Assembly (NCBI GenBank): GCA_023434535.1 | Contig: JAEYSR010000247.1 | Coordinates: 1 to 10,665, forward strand | Length of the DNA: 10,665 nucleotides | Source: Actinomycetes bacterium | GTDB taxonomy: Bacteria; Actinomycetota; Acidimicrobiia; Acidimicrobiales; Microtrichaceae | Direction: 5' to 3' | Part shown: piece by piece, positions 1 to 6,634 of the stretch | Layout: every line of letters starts with the position of its first letter | How positions within the stretch are numbered: the stretch's first letter is position 1 | Made by a program: the position numbers and the translations under genes | The notes under the pieces: generated by a model | Told to the model about the DNA's origin: nothing | The model's input: only the letters and a program-made list of their open reading frames with translations | Database searches by the model: none

Positions 1-281
1 CCCGGCCCCGGACCGTCGAGGTGCTCGACGCCGCCGGCGCCCGGGTGGCGGTCAGCGGTCGGGGCCACATCTCGGCGCCGCCGGCGCGGGTGAGCTTCGG
101 GAGCGGCGAGCCCCACGCCGTGCGGGCCTGGGCCGGTCCGTGGTGCGTCGACGAGCGGTGGTGGGACGCCCTCGGCCACCGTCGTCGGGCCCGTCTGCAG
201 GTGGTGCTCGACGCCGACGGCACCGCCCACCTCCTCACGCTGGAGGACGGTCGCTGGTGGCTGGAGGCCACCTACGACTGA
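1..281 (+). CDS. imuB: ImuB-type Y-family DNA polymerase homologue, C-terminal fragment
   Basis: The coding frame enters from the left edge (first full codon at 3) and ends at TGA 279-281, leaving about 92 residues. The visible part has the end typical of actinobacterial ImuB/Y-family polymerase proteins: a V-x-GRG-x-x-SAPPAR segment, then AGPWCVDERWWD, an RRRARLQVV strand, and the closing GRWWLEATYD. In the known family this region lies beyond the polymerase fold. ImuB is a catalytically inactive Y-family homologue that links ImuA' and the error-prone polymerase DnaE2 to the beta clamp during damage-induced mutagenesis. The catalytic-fold and clamp-binding regions lie outside the window, so activity cannot be judged. 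The GTG at 21 is internal to the frame and is not a start. dnaE2, often next to imuB, is not downstream: a convergent gene follows. Family assignment rests on recalled motif similarity in a short fragment. Confidence 0.75.
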   Translation, partial: RPRTVEVLDAAGARVAVSGRGHISAPPARVSFGSGEPHAVRAWAGPWCVDERWWDALGHRRRARLQVVLDADGTAHLLTLEDGRWWLEATYD

Positions 282-313
282 ATGTCCGCCCGCCGTCCTC
301 TCCGTTCCCAGGC

Positions 314-367
314 CCGCTCCGTTCCCGGAAATCGACCGAGAACTGTCGATCGACGGGAACAGAGCGG
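314..367. terminator. Long imperfect hairpin between convergent genes, likely bidirectional terminator
   Basis: Arms 314-336 and 345-367 are 23 nt each and match at 19 positions around an 8-nt loop (337-344). Mismatches are one C/T change in the outer arm and a 3-nt internal block. It lies between the stop of the ImuB fragment (281) and the stop of the leftward HTH gene (382), so a two-way terminator is the simplest reading. There is no U tract, which is common for actinobacterial terminators. The outer arm motif CTCCGTTCCC also occurs as a direct copy just to the left, around 299-308. Confidence 0.55.
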
Positions 368-381
368 ACGGGTGAACGGGC

Positions 382-1275
382 TCAGGCGAAGTCGGTGTCG
401 CGGATCCGAGAGGCCGGCTGGTAGTTGGTCCCGGCGGTCTCGTCGACGCGCGACAGCAGGAGCTCGCACGGCCCCTCGAGGTCCTCGGCGAACTGCAGGG
501 AACGCGACACGCCGAGCAGCTCCCACGGCGTCGTGGTGAGGGCGTCGGTGCGCTCCTCGATCTCCCGGCGTGCCGCGAGGCCGGCGTCGGTGGCCCGGAA
601 CGTGCCGTCGTCGGAGCGCACCGCCAGGCCCTTGCCCACCAGACCGTCCCACGCCGCGGCGACCTCCTCGGGCGAGCTGCCCCTCGAGGTCGGCAGCCAG
701 TCGGTGTCGTAGCGCAGCCACTCGTTGTGGAGCACCGATGCCTCGACGCCGGTGAGGCCGGCCGCCACGACGGCCGCCCAGTGCGTGTCGCCGCGCCACT
801 CCCGCAGGCAGTTCACCGCGTGCCAGCCCGAGAGCACGGGATCGTCGGGTCGCTCCATGCGGAGATGTGCGGCGTACAGCACCCGCCCGACAGTCGGGAG
901 CTGTTCGACGACCGGCCACAGCTGGGGTCCGAGCTCGGCGAGGGGCTCCAGGATCTCGGGTGCATGGGTGCGGAGCCCGTCCAGGACGGCCTCGTCCCGC
1001 GCCCGCCAGCAGCGCTCCGGTCCGTCCGCTCCGGTCAGCTCCAGCGCCATGGCGATCCCGAGGGGGCTGATCGAGCCGAACGCGGCGGCCACCGCGTCGG
1101 GGCCGGCCGGCGCCAGCGGCGCGCAGCGGGCGGCGATGTAGCCGAGCGGCCCCGGCAGCCCGATCTCCTCGTAGCGGGCCACCGCACCGGGATCCCAGAA
1201 GATCCAGCCGATCGTGGTCTGCACGGAGCGGGCGTTGCGGCGGGTGATGCCGATCCAGTTGGGTTCCACGACCAC
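382..1275 (-). CDS. SCO6745-family (SalK-like) helix-turn-helix protein
   Basis: A 297-residue soluble protein resembling the actinobacterial SCO6745 family, often annotated as SalK or as an HTH_67-type protein. Visible signatures are the N-terminal block with WDPGAVARYEEIGL and GYIAARCAPL (about residues 28-53), an FGSISP segment near 66-71, and a C-terminal half that reads like a winged helix (about 205-245, with GKGLAVRSDDGTFRATDAG as wing-like strands). Length is normal for the family, and no signal peptide or membrane segment is seen. The molecular function of the family is not established; DNA binding is inferred from the HTH fold. The start is the GTG at 1275; a second GTG at 1269 is equally possible because neither has a clear Shine-Dalgarno. 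It converges with ImuB and diverges from the two-component operon across a 157-nt gap, so it could act on that operon, but nothing in the sequence proves this. Confidence 0.75.
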   Translation of the reverse strand: MVVEPNWIGITRRNARSVQTTIGWIFWDPGAVARYEEIGLPGPLGYIAARCAPLAPAGPDAVAAAFGSISPLGIAMALELTGADGPERCWRARDEAVLDGLRTHAPEILEPLAELGPQLWPVVEQLPTVGRVLYAAHLRMERPDDPVLSGWHAVNCLREWRGDTHWAAVVAAGLTGVEASVLHNEWLRYDTDWLPTSRGSSPEEVAAAWDGLVGKGLAVRSDDGTFRATDAGLAARREIEERTDALTTTPWELLGVSRSLQFAEDLEGPCELLLSRVDETAGTNYQPASRIRDTDFA

Positions 1276-1307
1276 GTTCGTAGCACTCGGCCCGGAGCGG
1301 AAGGCGG

Positions 1308-1356
1308 TCTCAGGAACGGCGGGATCCGGTCACCGGTTTCCCGGCCGAACCTGAGA
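1308..1356. promoter_or_regulatory. Near-symmetric 49-nt inverted repeat upstream of the response regulator
   Basis: The two halves fold back almost completely. TCTCAGG 1308-1314 pairs with CCTGAGA 1350-1356, CGGC 1317-1320 with GCCG 1344-1347, GGGA 1321-1324 with TCCC 1339-1342, and CCGG 1326-1329 with CCGG 1333-1336, closing a TCA loop. The total is 19 pairs, interrupted by an AA/AA internal loop, one bulged G and a 1x2 loop. It lies between divergent genes, so it could be an RNA stem in the operon leader, a terminator, or an operator. It is too long and asymmetric in its interior for a simple dyad operator. Confidence 0.6.
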
Positions 1357-1357
1357 G

Positions 1358-1434
1358 ACTGACGCGAGCCGGGTGAACGAACCCGGCCACGCGTCGGCCA
1401 CGGGGTCCGACGCGCCAGGGAGGAGCACGTCAGT
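1358..1434 (+). promoter_or_regulatory. Structured mRNA leader with alternative stems over the response-regulator start
   Basis: Three stems can form together as a three-way junction. ACTGACG 1358-1364 pairs with CGTCAGT 1428-1434, which includes the first two bases of the GTG start. GCCGGGT 1368-1374 pairs with ACCCGGC 1381-1387. CGCGTCGG 1390-1397 pairs with CCGACGCG 1407-1414. An exclusive alternative extends the middle stem: GACGCG 1361-1366 with CGCGTC 1390-1395, which breaks both the start-codon stem and the third stem. The Shine-Dalgarno lies between the third stem and the start. All complementarities are perfect in the sequence. A regulatory role is inference, since short GC-rich complements also arise by chance. 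Confidence 0.4.
1418..1425 (+). promoter_or_regulatory. Strong Shine-Dalgarno fixing the response-regulator start
   Basis: GGGAGGAG followed by 7 nt and GTG 1433. This is the best ribosome binding site in the window and decides the start against the in-frame GTG at 1373, which sits inside the 1361-1395 hairpin and has no such site. Confidence 0.8.
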
Positions 1435-2161
1435 GACCGACGCCGATGAGACCACAGCGACCGCAGCGACCGAGGCCCAGGGCCGGGTGCTGATCGTGGA
1501 GGACGAGGTCGCTCTCGCCGAGGGCGTGGCGCGCGGGCTCACCGCCGAGGGGTTCCAGGTCGAGGTCGTCCACGACGGCATCTCCGGACTGGAGAAGGCC
1601 CGCGCCGAGGACATCGACGCGATCGTGCTCGACATCATGCTGCCCGGCATGAACGGCTACCGGGTGTGCCGGACCCTGCGCGAGGAGGGCGTGGGCACGC
1701 CGATCCTGATGCTGACCGCCAAGCAGGGCGAGTACGACGAGGCCGAGGCGCTCGACACCGGCGCGGACGACTTCCTGTCCAAGCCGTTCTCGTTCGTCGT
1801 GCTCGTGGCCCGCATCCGGGCGCTCCTGCGTCGCTCGGCCGACGGTCGGGCCCAGCCGCTCGTGATCGGCGACCTGGTGCTCGATCCGCTGGCGCGGACC
1901 TGCCGTCGCGGCGACACCGACATCTCGCTGACCACCCGTGAGTACGAGCTCCTCGAGGCGCTGATGCGCAAGCCCGGCCAGGTCGTCGCCAAGCAGGACC
2001 TGCTGGAGCGGGTGTGGGGCGCGGACTTCGAGGGCGACCCCAACGTGGTCGAGGTCTACGTGGGCTACCTCCGCCGCAAGATCGACCGGCCGTTCGACCA
2101 CAACGACATCGAGACCGTCCGGGGTGTCGGGTACCGCATCGGCACCGGAGCCGATGCCTGA
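1433..2161 (+). CDS. OmpR-family two-component response regulator
   Basis: A 242-residue cytoplasmic transcription factor. The receiver domain covers about 17-130: acidic pair E23-D24, phosphoacceptor D67 in VLDIMLPGMNG, switch T95 and conserved K117 in SKPFS, with alpha4-beta5-alpha5 residues typical of OmpR/PhoB dimers. A winged-helix DNA-binding domain follows at about 140-236 (SLTTREYELLEAL, VVAKQDLLERVWG, VEVYVGYLRRKID, TVRGVGYRIG). All catalytic positions are present, so it should be phosphorylated by the kinase encoded immediately downstream, with which it overlaps by 8 nt (ATGCCTGA). The chosen GTG start has a strong Shine-Dalgarno; starting at 1373 would add 20 residues of no family similarity. 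The leader is rich in inverted repeats. Target genes cannot be read from the sequence. The closest named family cannot be assigned safely, as MprA/MtrA/CutR-type regulators look alike at this level. Confidence 0.93.
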   Translation: MTDADETTATAATEAQGRVLIVEDEVALAEGVARGLTAEGFQVEVVHDGISGLEKARAEDIDAIVLDIMLPGMNGYRVCRTLREEGVGTPILMLTAKQGEYDEAEALDTGADDFLSKPFSFVVLVARIRALLRRSADGRAQPLVIGDLVLDPLARTCRRGDTDISLTTREYELLEALMRKPGQVVAKQDLLERVWGADFEGDPNVVEVYVGYLRRKIDRPFDHNDIETVRGVGYRIGTGADA

Positions 2162-3839
2162 GGCACCCCCCGACCCGGCGGTCCCGTTCGACGCGACCGC
2201 GACGCCCGGCCCGATCGGGTCGCCGGGCTCGGTCGGCTCCCCACCCGGGCCGACCTCACCCCCGATCGCCGGCGAGGCCGACGCCGAGGTCGGGACGCCG
2301 CGCGTCCGACGGCGCACCAAGCTCGCCAACTCCGTCAGGTTCCGTCTCACCGCCGCGGTGGTCCTGGTCGTGGGCGTGTCGTTGCTGGGCGGCGGCACCC
2401 TGCTCACCAAGTGGGTCGAGTCCACGCTGACCAACGACCTCCGGTCGCGCAACGAACGGGTGCTCGCCTCGATGGCCGACATCCTCGACAGCGGCAACGT
2501 GCCGACCGAGCTGTTCTCCACGCCGTCGGAGCTGGAGGGCCAGCTCAACGACCAGATGTCCAGCTCGTTCATCGGCCAGGCCCGGGACCTCGAGCAGGTC
2601 ATCTCGACCACGTACTTCTACCTGGACGGCCAGGCCTTCTCGCAGATGAAGGTGCGCGGCGTCGACAGCCAGGGCCGCCTGGTGCTCTTCGGTCGCGTGG
2701 GTCCGACGCTGCCGAACCCCGACGACGCCGTGGAGGCCACCCGCACGGTCCCGACCAAGTGGGGCGACCTCACCATCCACGCCGTGTCGCCGCTCGACGA
2801 GATCGACAGGTCGGTGGGCGCGCTGCGTGCCGCACTCTGGTTGGGGCTCCCGCTCCTCGTCCTCGCCGCCGGAGCGATGACCTGGGTGATCACCGGTCAG
2901 GCCCTCGCGCCGGTCGGCGTGATGACCCGACGTGTCCGGGAGCTGAGCAGCACGAACCTGGACGCCCGGGTGCCGGTGCCGCCGACGGAGGACGAGATCG
3001 CCCTGCTGGCGGTCACCATGAACGACATGCTCGACCGGCTGGAGAAGGCATCGGTCAAGCAACGCCAGTTCGTCTCCGACGCCAGCCACGAGCTGCGCTC
3101 CCCGGTCGCGTCGATCCGCACCCAGCTGGAGACGGCGTTGCGCTACCCCGACGACGTCGACTGGCCGTCGATCGCCCGCACGGTGCTCGCCGAGGACGAC
3201 CGCCTGGACCACCTGGTCGGCAACCTCCTGGCCATGGCCCGACTGGAGGAGGGCCGGTACGGACCTCGGTCCGACGTGGACGTCGACGAGCTGGTGCTGG
3301 CGCAGCGGGCCCGGATGGGCGAGGTCGACCTCGACCTGTCGGGGGTCTCGGCCGGACGCGTCTGGGGCAACCGGGACGAGCTGACCAGCGTGGTCCGCAA
3401 CCTGCTCGACAACGCGGCGCGCCACTGCACGTCGACGGTGGCGGTCACGGTCCAGGAGGAGGGCCCCTGGGTCGTCCTCACCGTCAGCGACGACGGCTCC
3501 GGCGTGCCTCCCGAGGATCGCAACCAGGTCTTCGAGCGCTTCGCACGCCTCCAGGAGGGGCGGGCCCGGGACTCCGGCGGGACCGGCCTGGGGCTGGCGC
3601 TCACCAAGCGCATCGTCGAGCACCACGGCGGGCGGATCCACGTCGACGACTCGGAGCTCGGCGGCGCCCGCTTCGTCGTCTCGCTGCCGTCGGCCAACTG
3701 GACCGGCGCACCCGACGACACCGAGTCGGTCGACGACCCGATCGTGACGGACCCGATCGACGTCGACCCGATAGGCGTGGACAGAGACGCCGTGTCCACC
3801 GACGCCGTGTCCGCCGACGCTCCGGGCTCCCGGCCCTAG
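2154..3839 (+). CDS. Membrane sensor histidine kinase (HAMP-HisKA-HATPase)
   Basis: A 561-residue partner of the preceding regulator. Order: a Pro/Gly-rich cytoplasmic N-terminus (1-50), a basic patch VRRRTK, TM1 about 63-86, an extracytoplasmic sensor region about 87-225 with no recognised domain, TM2 about 227-248, HAMP about 249-302, HisKA with phospho-acceptor H312 in SDASHELRSP, N-box N416/N420 (RNLLDNAARH), G1 box D446-D447-G448-S-G450, F-box VFERFAR, and G2 box GGTGLGLAL (475-483). All catalytic motifs are intact. Autophosphorylation and transfer to D67 of the regulator are inferred from family knowledge. The ATG at 2154 overlaps the regulator stop and has GGAG 3 nt upstream; a GTG at 2124 is an unlikely alternative. 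After the ATPase domain comes an unusual acidic tail (about 518-561) with DPIxV and DAVS repeats. Translational coupling with the regulator is likely. Confidence 0.93.
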   Translation: MPEAPPDPAVPFDATATPGPIGSPGSVGSPPGPTSPPIAGEADAEVGTPRVRRRTKLANSVRFRLTAAVVLVVGVSLLGGGTLLTKWVESTLTNDLRSRNERVLASMADILDSGNVPTELFSTPSELEGQLNDQMSSSFIGQARDLEQVISTTYFYLDGQAFSQMKVRGVDSQGRLVLFGRVGPTLPNPDDAVEATRTVPTKWGDLTIHAVSPLDEIDRSVGALRAALWLGLPLLVLAAGAMTWVITGQALAPVGVMTRRVRELSSTNLDARVPVPPTEDEIALLAVTMNDMLDRLEKASVKQRQFVSDASHELRSPVASIRTQLETALRYPDDVDWPSIARTVLAEDDRLDHLVGNLLAMARLEEGRYGPRSDVDVDELVLAQRARMGEVDLDLSGVSAGRVWGNRDELTSVVRNLLDNAARHCTSTVAVTVQEEGPWVVLTVSDDGSGVPPEDRNQVFERFARLQEGRARDSGGTGLGLALTKRIVEHHGGRIHVDDSELGGARFVVSLPSANWTGAPDDTESVDDPIVTDPIDVDPIGVDRDAVSTDAVSADAPGSRP

Positions 3840-3842
3840 GCT
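3837..3842 (+). promoter_or_regulatory. Candidate leaderless -10 box for the VOC gene
   Basis: TAGGCT followed by 7 nt and the GTG start at 3850. A TANNNT box at this distance places transcription start at or next to the start codon, the pattern known for leaderless genes in actinobacteria. The first three bases are the kinase stop codon. No convincing -35 is seen, and no Shine-Dalgarno precedes 3850. Confidence 0.5.
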
Positions 3843-3849
3843 CGCCACC

Positions 3850-4302
3850 GTGAGCGAACCTGCCGTGGGCCCCAGGATGGACAACGTCGGCATCGTCGTC
3901 GAGGACCTCGGCGTGGCGATCTCCTTCTTCGAGGAGCTCGGCCTCGAGCTGGAGGGTCGGGGCGTGATCGAGGGCGAGTGGGCGGGCCGCGTCACGGGGC
4001 TCGGCGACCAGCACGTCGAGATCGCGATGATGCGTACCCCCGACGGCCACAGCCGACTCGAGCTGTCCCGCTTCGTGGCGCCCGACGTGGTCGCCGACCA
4101 CCGGACCGCGCCGGTCAACTCCTACGGCTACCTGAGGGTGATGTTCGCCGTCGACGACATCGACGACACGTTGGACCGCCTGACGGCCCACGGTGCGGAG
4201 CTGGTCAGCGACGAGGTGATCCGCTACGAGGACGCCTACCGCCTCTGCTACATCCGAGGACCCGAGGGCATCCTGATCGGTCTGGCCGAGGCGCTCGGCT
4301 GA
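3850..4302 (+). CDS. VOC-superfamily (glyoxalase/bleomycin-resistance fold) protein
   Basis: A 150-residue single-domain protein with the two beta-alpha-beta-beta-beta modules of the vicinal oxygen chelate fold. Module one is about residues 10-76 (MDNVGIVVEDL, FFEELGLELEGRG, GDQHVEIAMM, RLELSRF). Module two is about 92-150 (YLRVMFAVDDIDDTLDRL, HGAELVSDE, LCYIRGPEGILIGLAEALG). The four classic metal-ligand positions appear as N12, E71, R96 and G144 on my alignment, so canonical metal binding is doubtful. I recall similar residues in an actinobacterial VOC subfamily with the same LCYIRGPEGI ending, so this is probably normal for it. Substrate is unknown. The GTG at 3850 is supported by a leaderless -10 box; the ATG at 3877 (start of MDNVGIVV) is the main alternative. 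It follows the kinase by 10 nt and may also be read through from that operon. It converges with the c-di-GMP gene. Confidence 0.85.
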   Translation: MSEPAVGPRMDNVGIVVEDLGVAISFFEELGLELEGRGVIEGEWAGRVTGLGDQHVEIAMMRTPDGHSRLELSRFVAPDVVADHRTAPVNSYGYLRVMFAVDDIDDTLDRLTAHGAELVSDEVIRYEDAYRLCYIRGPEGILIGLAEALG

Positions 4303-4316
4303 CCACGACGGTCAGC
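4298..4316. terminator. Compact convergent hairpin containing both stop codons
   Basis: GCTGACC 4298-4304 and GGTCAGC 4310-4316 pair perfectly around the 5-nt loop 4305-4309. The VOC stop TGA (4300-4302) is in one arm and the leftward gene's stop (TCA on this strand, 4312-4314) is in the other. The gap between the two coding regions is only 9 nt, so the hairpin is the only space for a two-way terminator. No U tract. Confidence 0.5.
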
Positions 4317-6582
4317 GGCTGAGGGTGCCCGAACCCCGGTCCGCGCCGGTGCTGCGGTCGATGTCGGGCACCACGCCTCCGTGCTCGGTGAGGAAGCGCT
4401 CGAACGCCACGCGGGGCATCGGCGGGGCGTAGAGGAAGCCCTGGACCAGGTCGCAGTCCGCGTCGAAGAGGAAGTCGCGCTGCCCGTCGGTCTCCACGCC
4501 CTCGGCCACGGCGACGATCCCGAGGTTGTGCGCCAGGGTGAGGATCGCCCTCGTGATCGTGCCGGAGCGCTCGTCGCGGAGGTCGCCGACGAACTTGCGG
4601 TCGATCTTCAGCGTGTGGAACGGCAGGGTGTGCAGGTAGGAGAGCGACGAGTAGCCCGTGCCGAAGTCGTCGAGCGCGATCAGGAACCCGAGGTCGTCGA
4701 GCAGCTCGAGCCGGGCGGCGGCGGCACGAAGGTCCTGGACGAGCAGGCTCTCGGTGATCTCGAGCTCCATCTGCGACGGCGACACCCCTTCGCGCTCCAA
4801 CGTGGCGACGAGCCGTTCGGTGAAGTCGCGCTGCTCGAACTCCGTCGGCGAGATGTTGACGGCGATGCGGGCCCGCTCGGGGAGGATGCGGTCCTTGGTC
4901 CAGCCGGCGATGTCCCTGGCCACGGTGGACAGGACCAGGTCGCTCACGGCGCTGATGGCGCCGGTGGCCTCTGCCGTCGGGATGAACACCGACGGCGGGA
5001 TCGGCCCCTCCTCGGGGTGGTGCCAGCGCACGAGGGCCTCGGCCATGGCGATCGAGCCCGTCCGCAGGTCGATGATCGGCTGGTAGTGCACCTCGAGCTG
5101 GCGGGCCGCGGCGGCACGACGCAGGTCACGGTCGAGCGCCAGGCCGGTCCGGGTGGCGGCGTCCAGATCGGGCTCGTAGAAGCGGAGCCGGTTGCGGCCC
5201 TCGAGGCGGCCGGTGGCGAGCGCCCGCTCGGCGGCGGCCAGCAACCGCTCCGGCTCGTCCGCGTCGGCGGGGGAGCGGGCGATCCCGATCGATGCGGTCA
5301 GCCGGACGTCGAGGCCGTCGAGCGCGATCGGCGGCTGGAGGCGTCGCTGGATCTCCTCGGCCAGCCGTCGCAGCTCGGCGTCGAACATGAGGCTGGGCCC
5401 GGTGCCCCGGGTGATCACCAGGAACTCGTCGACTCCGACCCGTCCGAGGTGGACCTCTGCCGGGCCGTCGTCCGAGGGCTCGGCGAGGTCGCGGATCCGA
5501 TCGGCCATCTCCACGAGGACGCGGTCGCCGATCGTCGGTCCGAAGGTCTCGTTGACGGTCCGGAAGCCGTCCAGGTCGACGTGGAGCACCCCGACACGGC
5601 CGGGGCCGGGGCCGTCGGGGTCCGGGGCGGTGCGGTCATCGGTGCGGTCGCCGGACAGGGCGGCGGCCAGGTGGGCGTAGGTCGAGCGTCGGGTCCCGAG
5701 GCCGGTGAGCTCGTCGGTGTCGCTCAGCGCGGCGATCCGGTTGCGCAGACCGACCTGGTCGGTCAGGTCCTCGAGGACCACGACCGCGCCGGCGGGGATC
5801 GGGTGCGCCGACATGCGCGAGTGGGTGCGCTCCGTCCGGCTGATGGCCGTGGACCACTCGGGCCCGACCGCCGGCCGGCCGGTGCGGAGGCAGATCACCG
5901 CCGCGGACTCGTCGGGGGTGGTGGCCCGGTCCCGCTCGTCGCGGAAGATCCACGGCGGGTCGAACACCGAGCGGTGCCGGACCTGGGCGTGGGTGCGCCC
6001 GACGAGGCGGCAGAAGGACTCGTTGACCCGGTCGATGCGACCCGATGCGTCGAGCACGGCCACGCCGTCGGTCAGCGCGTCGATCGCTGTCCAGAGGCTC
6101 TCGTCGTCGGAGTCCTCGGTCACCGTGCGGGCGGTCACCGTGACCACGTCGCTCTGCACGCTGCGATGGCGGCCGAGGTCCATGTCGGTCGTCACTCCGT
6201 GACCGTGGCGAGTGCGGAGGGCCACGCGGACCCGGTGGTGGCGGTCGCCGTCGACGTGGTCGAGGAGGAGGCGCCAGCCGTCGTCGCCCATCGGCGGGTC
6301 GAACATGGCGGGGAGCGAGGCGCCGACCAGCTCGTCGGCGGTGGCTCCGACGGCGGTGGCGCCGGCCCGGTTCACCGAGAGGACGATGCCCTCGGGCGAC
6401 AGGGCCCAGACCCCGAGGTCGAGCTGGTCGAGGAGCAACGCGGCCAGGTCGGTCGGTCCGGTGCGTGGGGGAGCGGTCGACGGGACGTCGTGGGGCAGGT
6501 CCTGGAAGGGATCGTCGTGCGACGGATCGACCGGCAAGGGAACGGGCTCCTGGGAGCGGTGGCCCGGCCCCTCCGGGACCAC
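4312..6582 (-). CDS. PAS-PAS-GGDEF-EAL protein, predicted c-di-GMP phosphodiesterase
   Basis: A 756-residue protein without membrane segments. Order: a Pro-rich N-terminus (1-44), PAS about 45-155, a second PAS about 160-275 (DGVAVLDASGRIDRVNESFCRLVG), GGDEF about 285-470 and EAL about 480-735. The GGDEF domain is degenerate: the signature reads RVGVDEF (G384V), the usual NRR is TRR (297-299), and the FKxxNDxxGH motif reads FRTVNETFGP. The EAL domain keeps every catalytic motif: E515-A-L-V-R519, N576, E608-I-T-E611, D638-D639-FGTGYSSL, K659-I-D661, E694-G-V-E697 and Q714-G-F. Hydrolysis of c-di-GMP is therefore predicted, with the GGDEF domain possibly a GTP-binding regulator and the PAS domains sensing a cytosolic signal. 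The start is the GTG at 6582 with a weak ribosome site. A TAGTGT box on the minus strand (6601-6596) lies 13 nt upstream and could be its -10. It stands alone and convergent with the VOC gene. Confidence 0.92.
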   Translation of the reverse strand: MVPEGPGHRSQEPVPLPVDPSHDDPFQDLPHDVPSTAPPRTGPTDLAALLLDQLDLGVWALSPEGIVLSVNRAGATAVGATADELVGASLPAMFDPPMGDDGWRLLLDHVDGDRHHRVRVALRTRHGHGVTTDMDLGRHRSVQSDVVTVTARTVTEDSDDESLWTAIDALTDGVAVLDASGRIDRVNESFCRLVGRTHAQVRHRSVFDPPWIFRDERDRATTPDESAAVICLRTGRPAVGPEWSTAISRTERTHSRMSAHPIPAGAVVVLEDLTDQVGLRNRIAALSDTDELTGLGTRRSTYAHLAAALSGDRTDDRTAPDPDGPGPGRVGVLHVDLDGFRTVNETFGPTIGDRVLVEMADRIRDLAEPSDDGPAEVHLGRVGVDEFLVITRGTGPSLMFDAELRRLAEEIQRRLQPPIALDGLDVRLTASIGIARSPADADEPERLLAAAERALATGRLEGRNRLRFYEPDLDAATRTGLALDRDLRRAAAARQLEVHYQPIIDLRTGSIAMAEALVRWHHPEEGPIPPSVFIPTAEATGAISAVSDLVLSTVARDIAGWTKDRILPERARIAVNISPTEFEQRDFTERLVATLEREGVSPSQMELEITESLLVQDLRAAAARLELLDDLGFLIALDDFGTGYSSLSYLHTLPFHTLKIDRKFVGDLRDERSGTITRAILTLAHNLGIVAVAEGVETDGQRDFLFDADCDLVQGFLYAPPMPRVAFERFLTEHGGVVPDIDRSTGADRGSGTLSR

Positions 6583-6595
6583 CGATGAGGACCCA

Positions 6596-6601
6596 ACACT
6601 A
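6596..6601 (-). promoter_or_regulatory. Possible -10 box of the c-di-GMP gene
   Basis: TAGTGT on the minus strand, 13 nt before the GTG at 6582, would give a very short leader. There is no clear -35. It is the only TANNNT-type box in this 123-nt gap that I could place sensibly. Confidence 0.3.
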
Positions 6602-6634
6602 CGAACGCGTGACGGCCGATCGGTGGACCCGCGC

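Noticed and set aside
1275..1283. The 9-mer CGTTCGTAG here recurs (minus strand, 6607-6599) upstream of the c-di-GMP gene, suggesting a shared operator
   Set aside because: One 9-nt match between two gaps of this size is not unlikely by chance, and its distances to the two start codons are very different.
1373..1432. GTG at 1373 as the response-regulator start
   Set aside because: It lies inside a hairpin, has no Shine-Dalgarno and adds residues outside the receiver fold. GTG 1433 has GGGAGGAG at 7-nt spacing.
2256..4118. A 620-codon antisense frame spanning the histidine kinase and the VOC gene
   Set aside because: It crosses two well-supported genes, has Arg/His/Gly-rich composition and no domain. 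It is a codon-bias shadow.
3850..4302. Loss of the VOC metal ligands as evidence of a broken or novel enzyme
   Set aside because: I recall the same non-canonical residues in the actinobacterial subfamily with the LCYIRGPEGI ending, so this looks like a subfamily trait, not decay.
4381..6588. A 735-codon open frame on the + strand, antisense to the c-di-GMP gene
   Set aside because: Composition is a Val/Gly/Asp/Arg-rich mirror of a high-GC gene with no recognisable domain, whereas the minus strand encodes clear PAS, GGDEF and EAL motifs.
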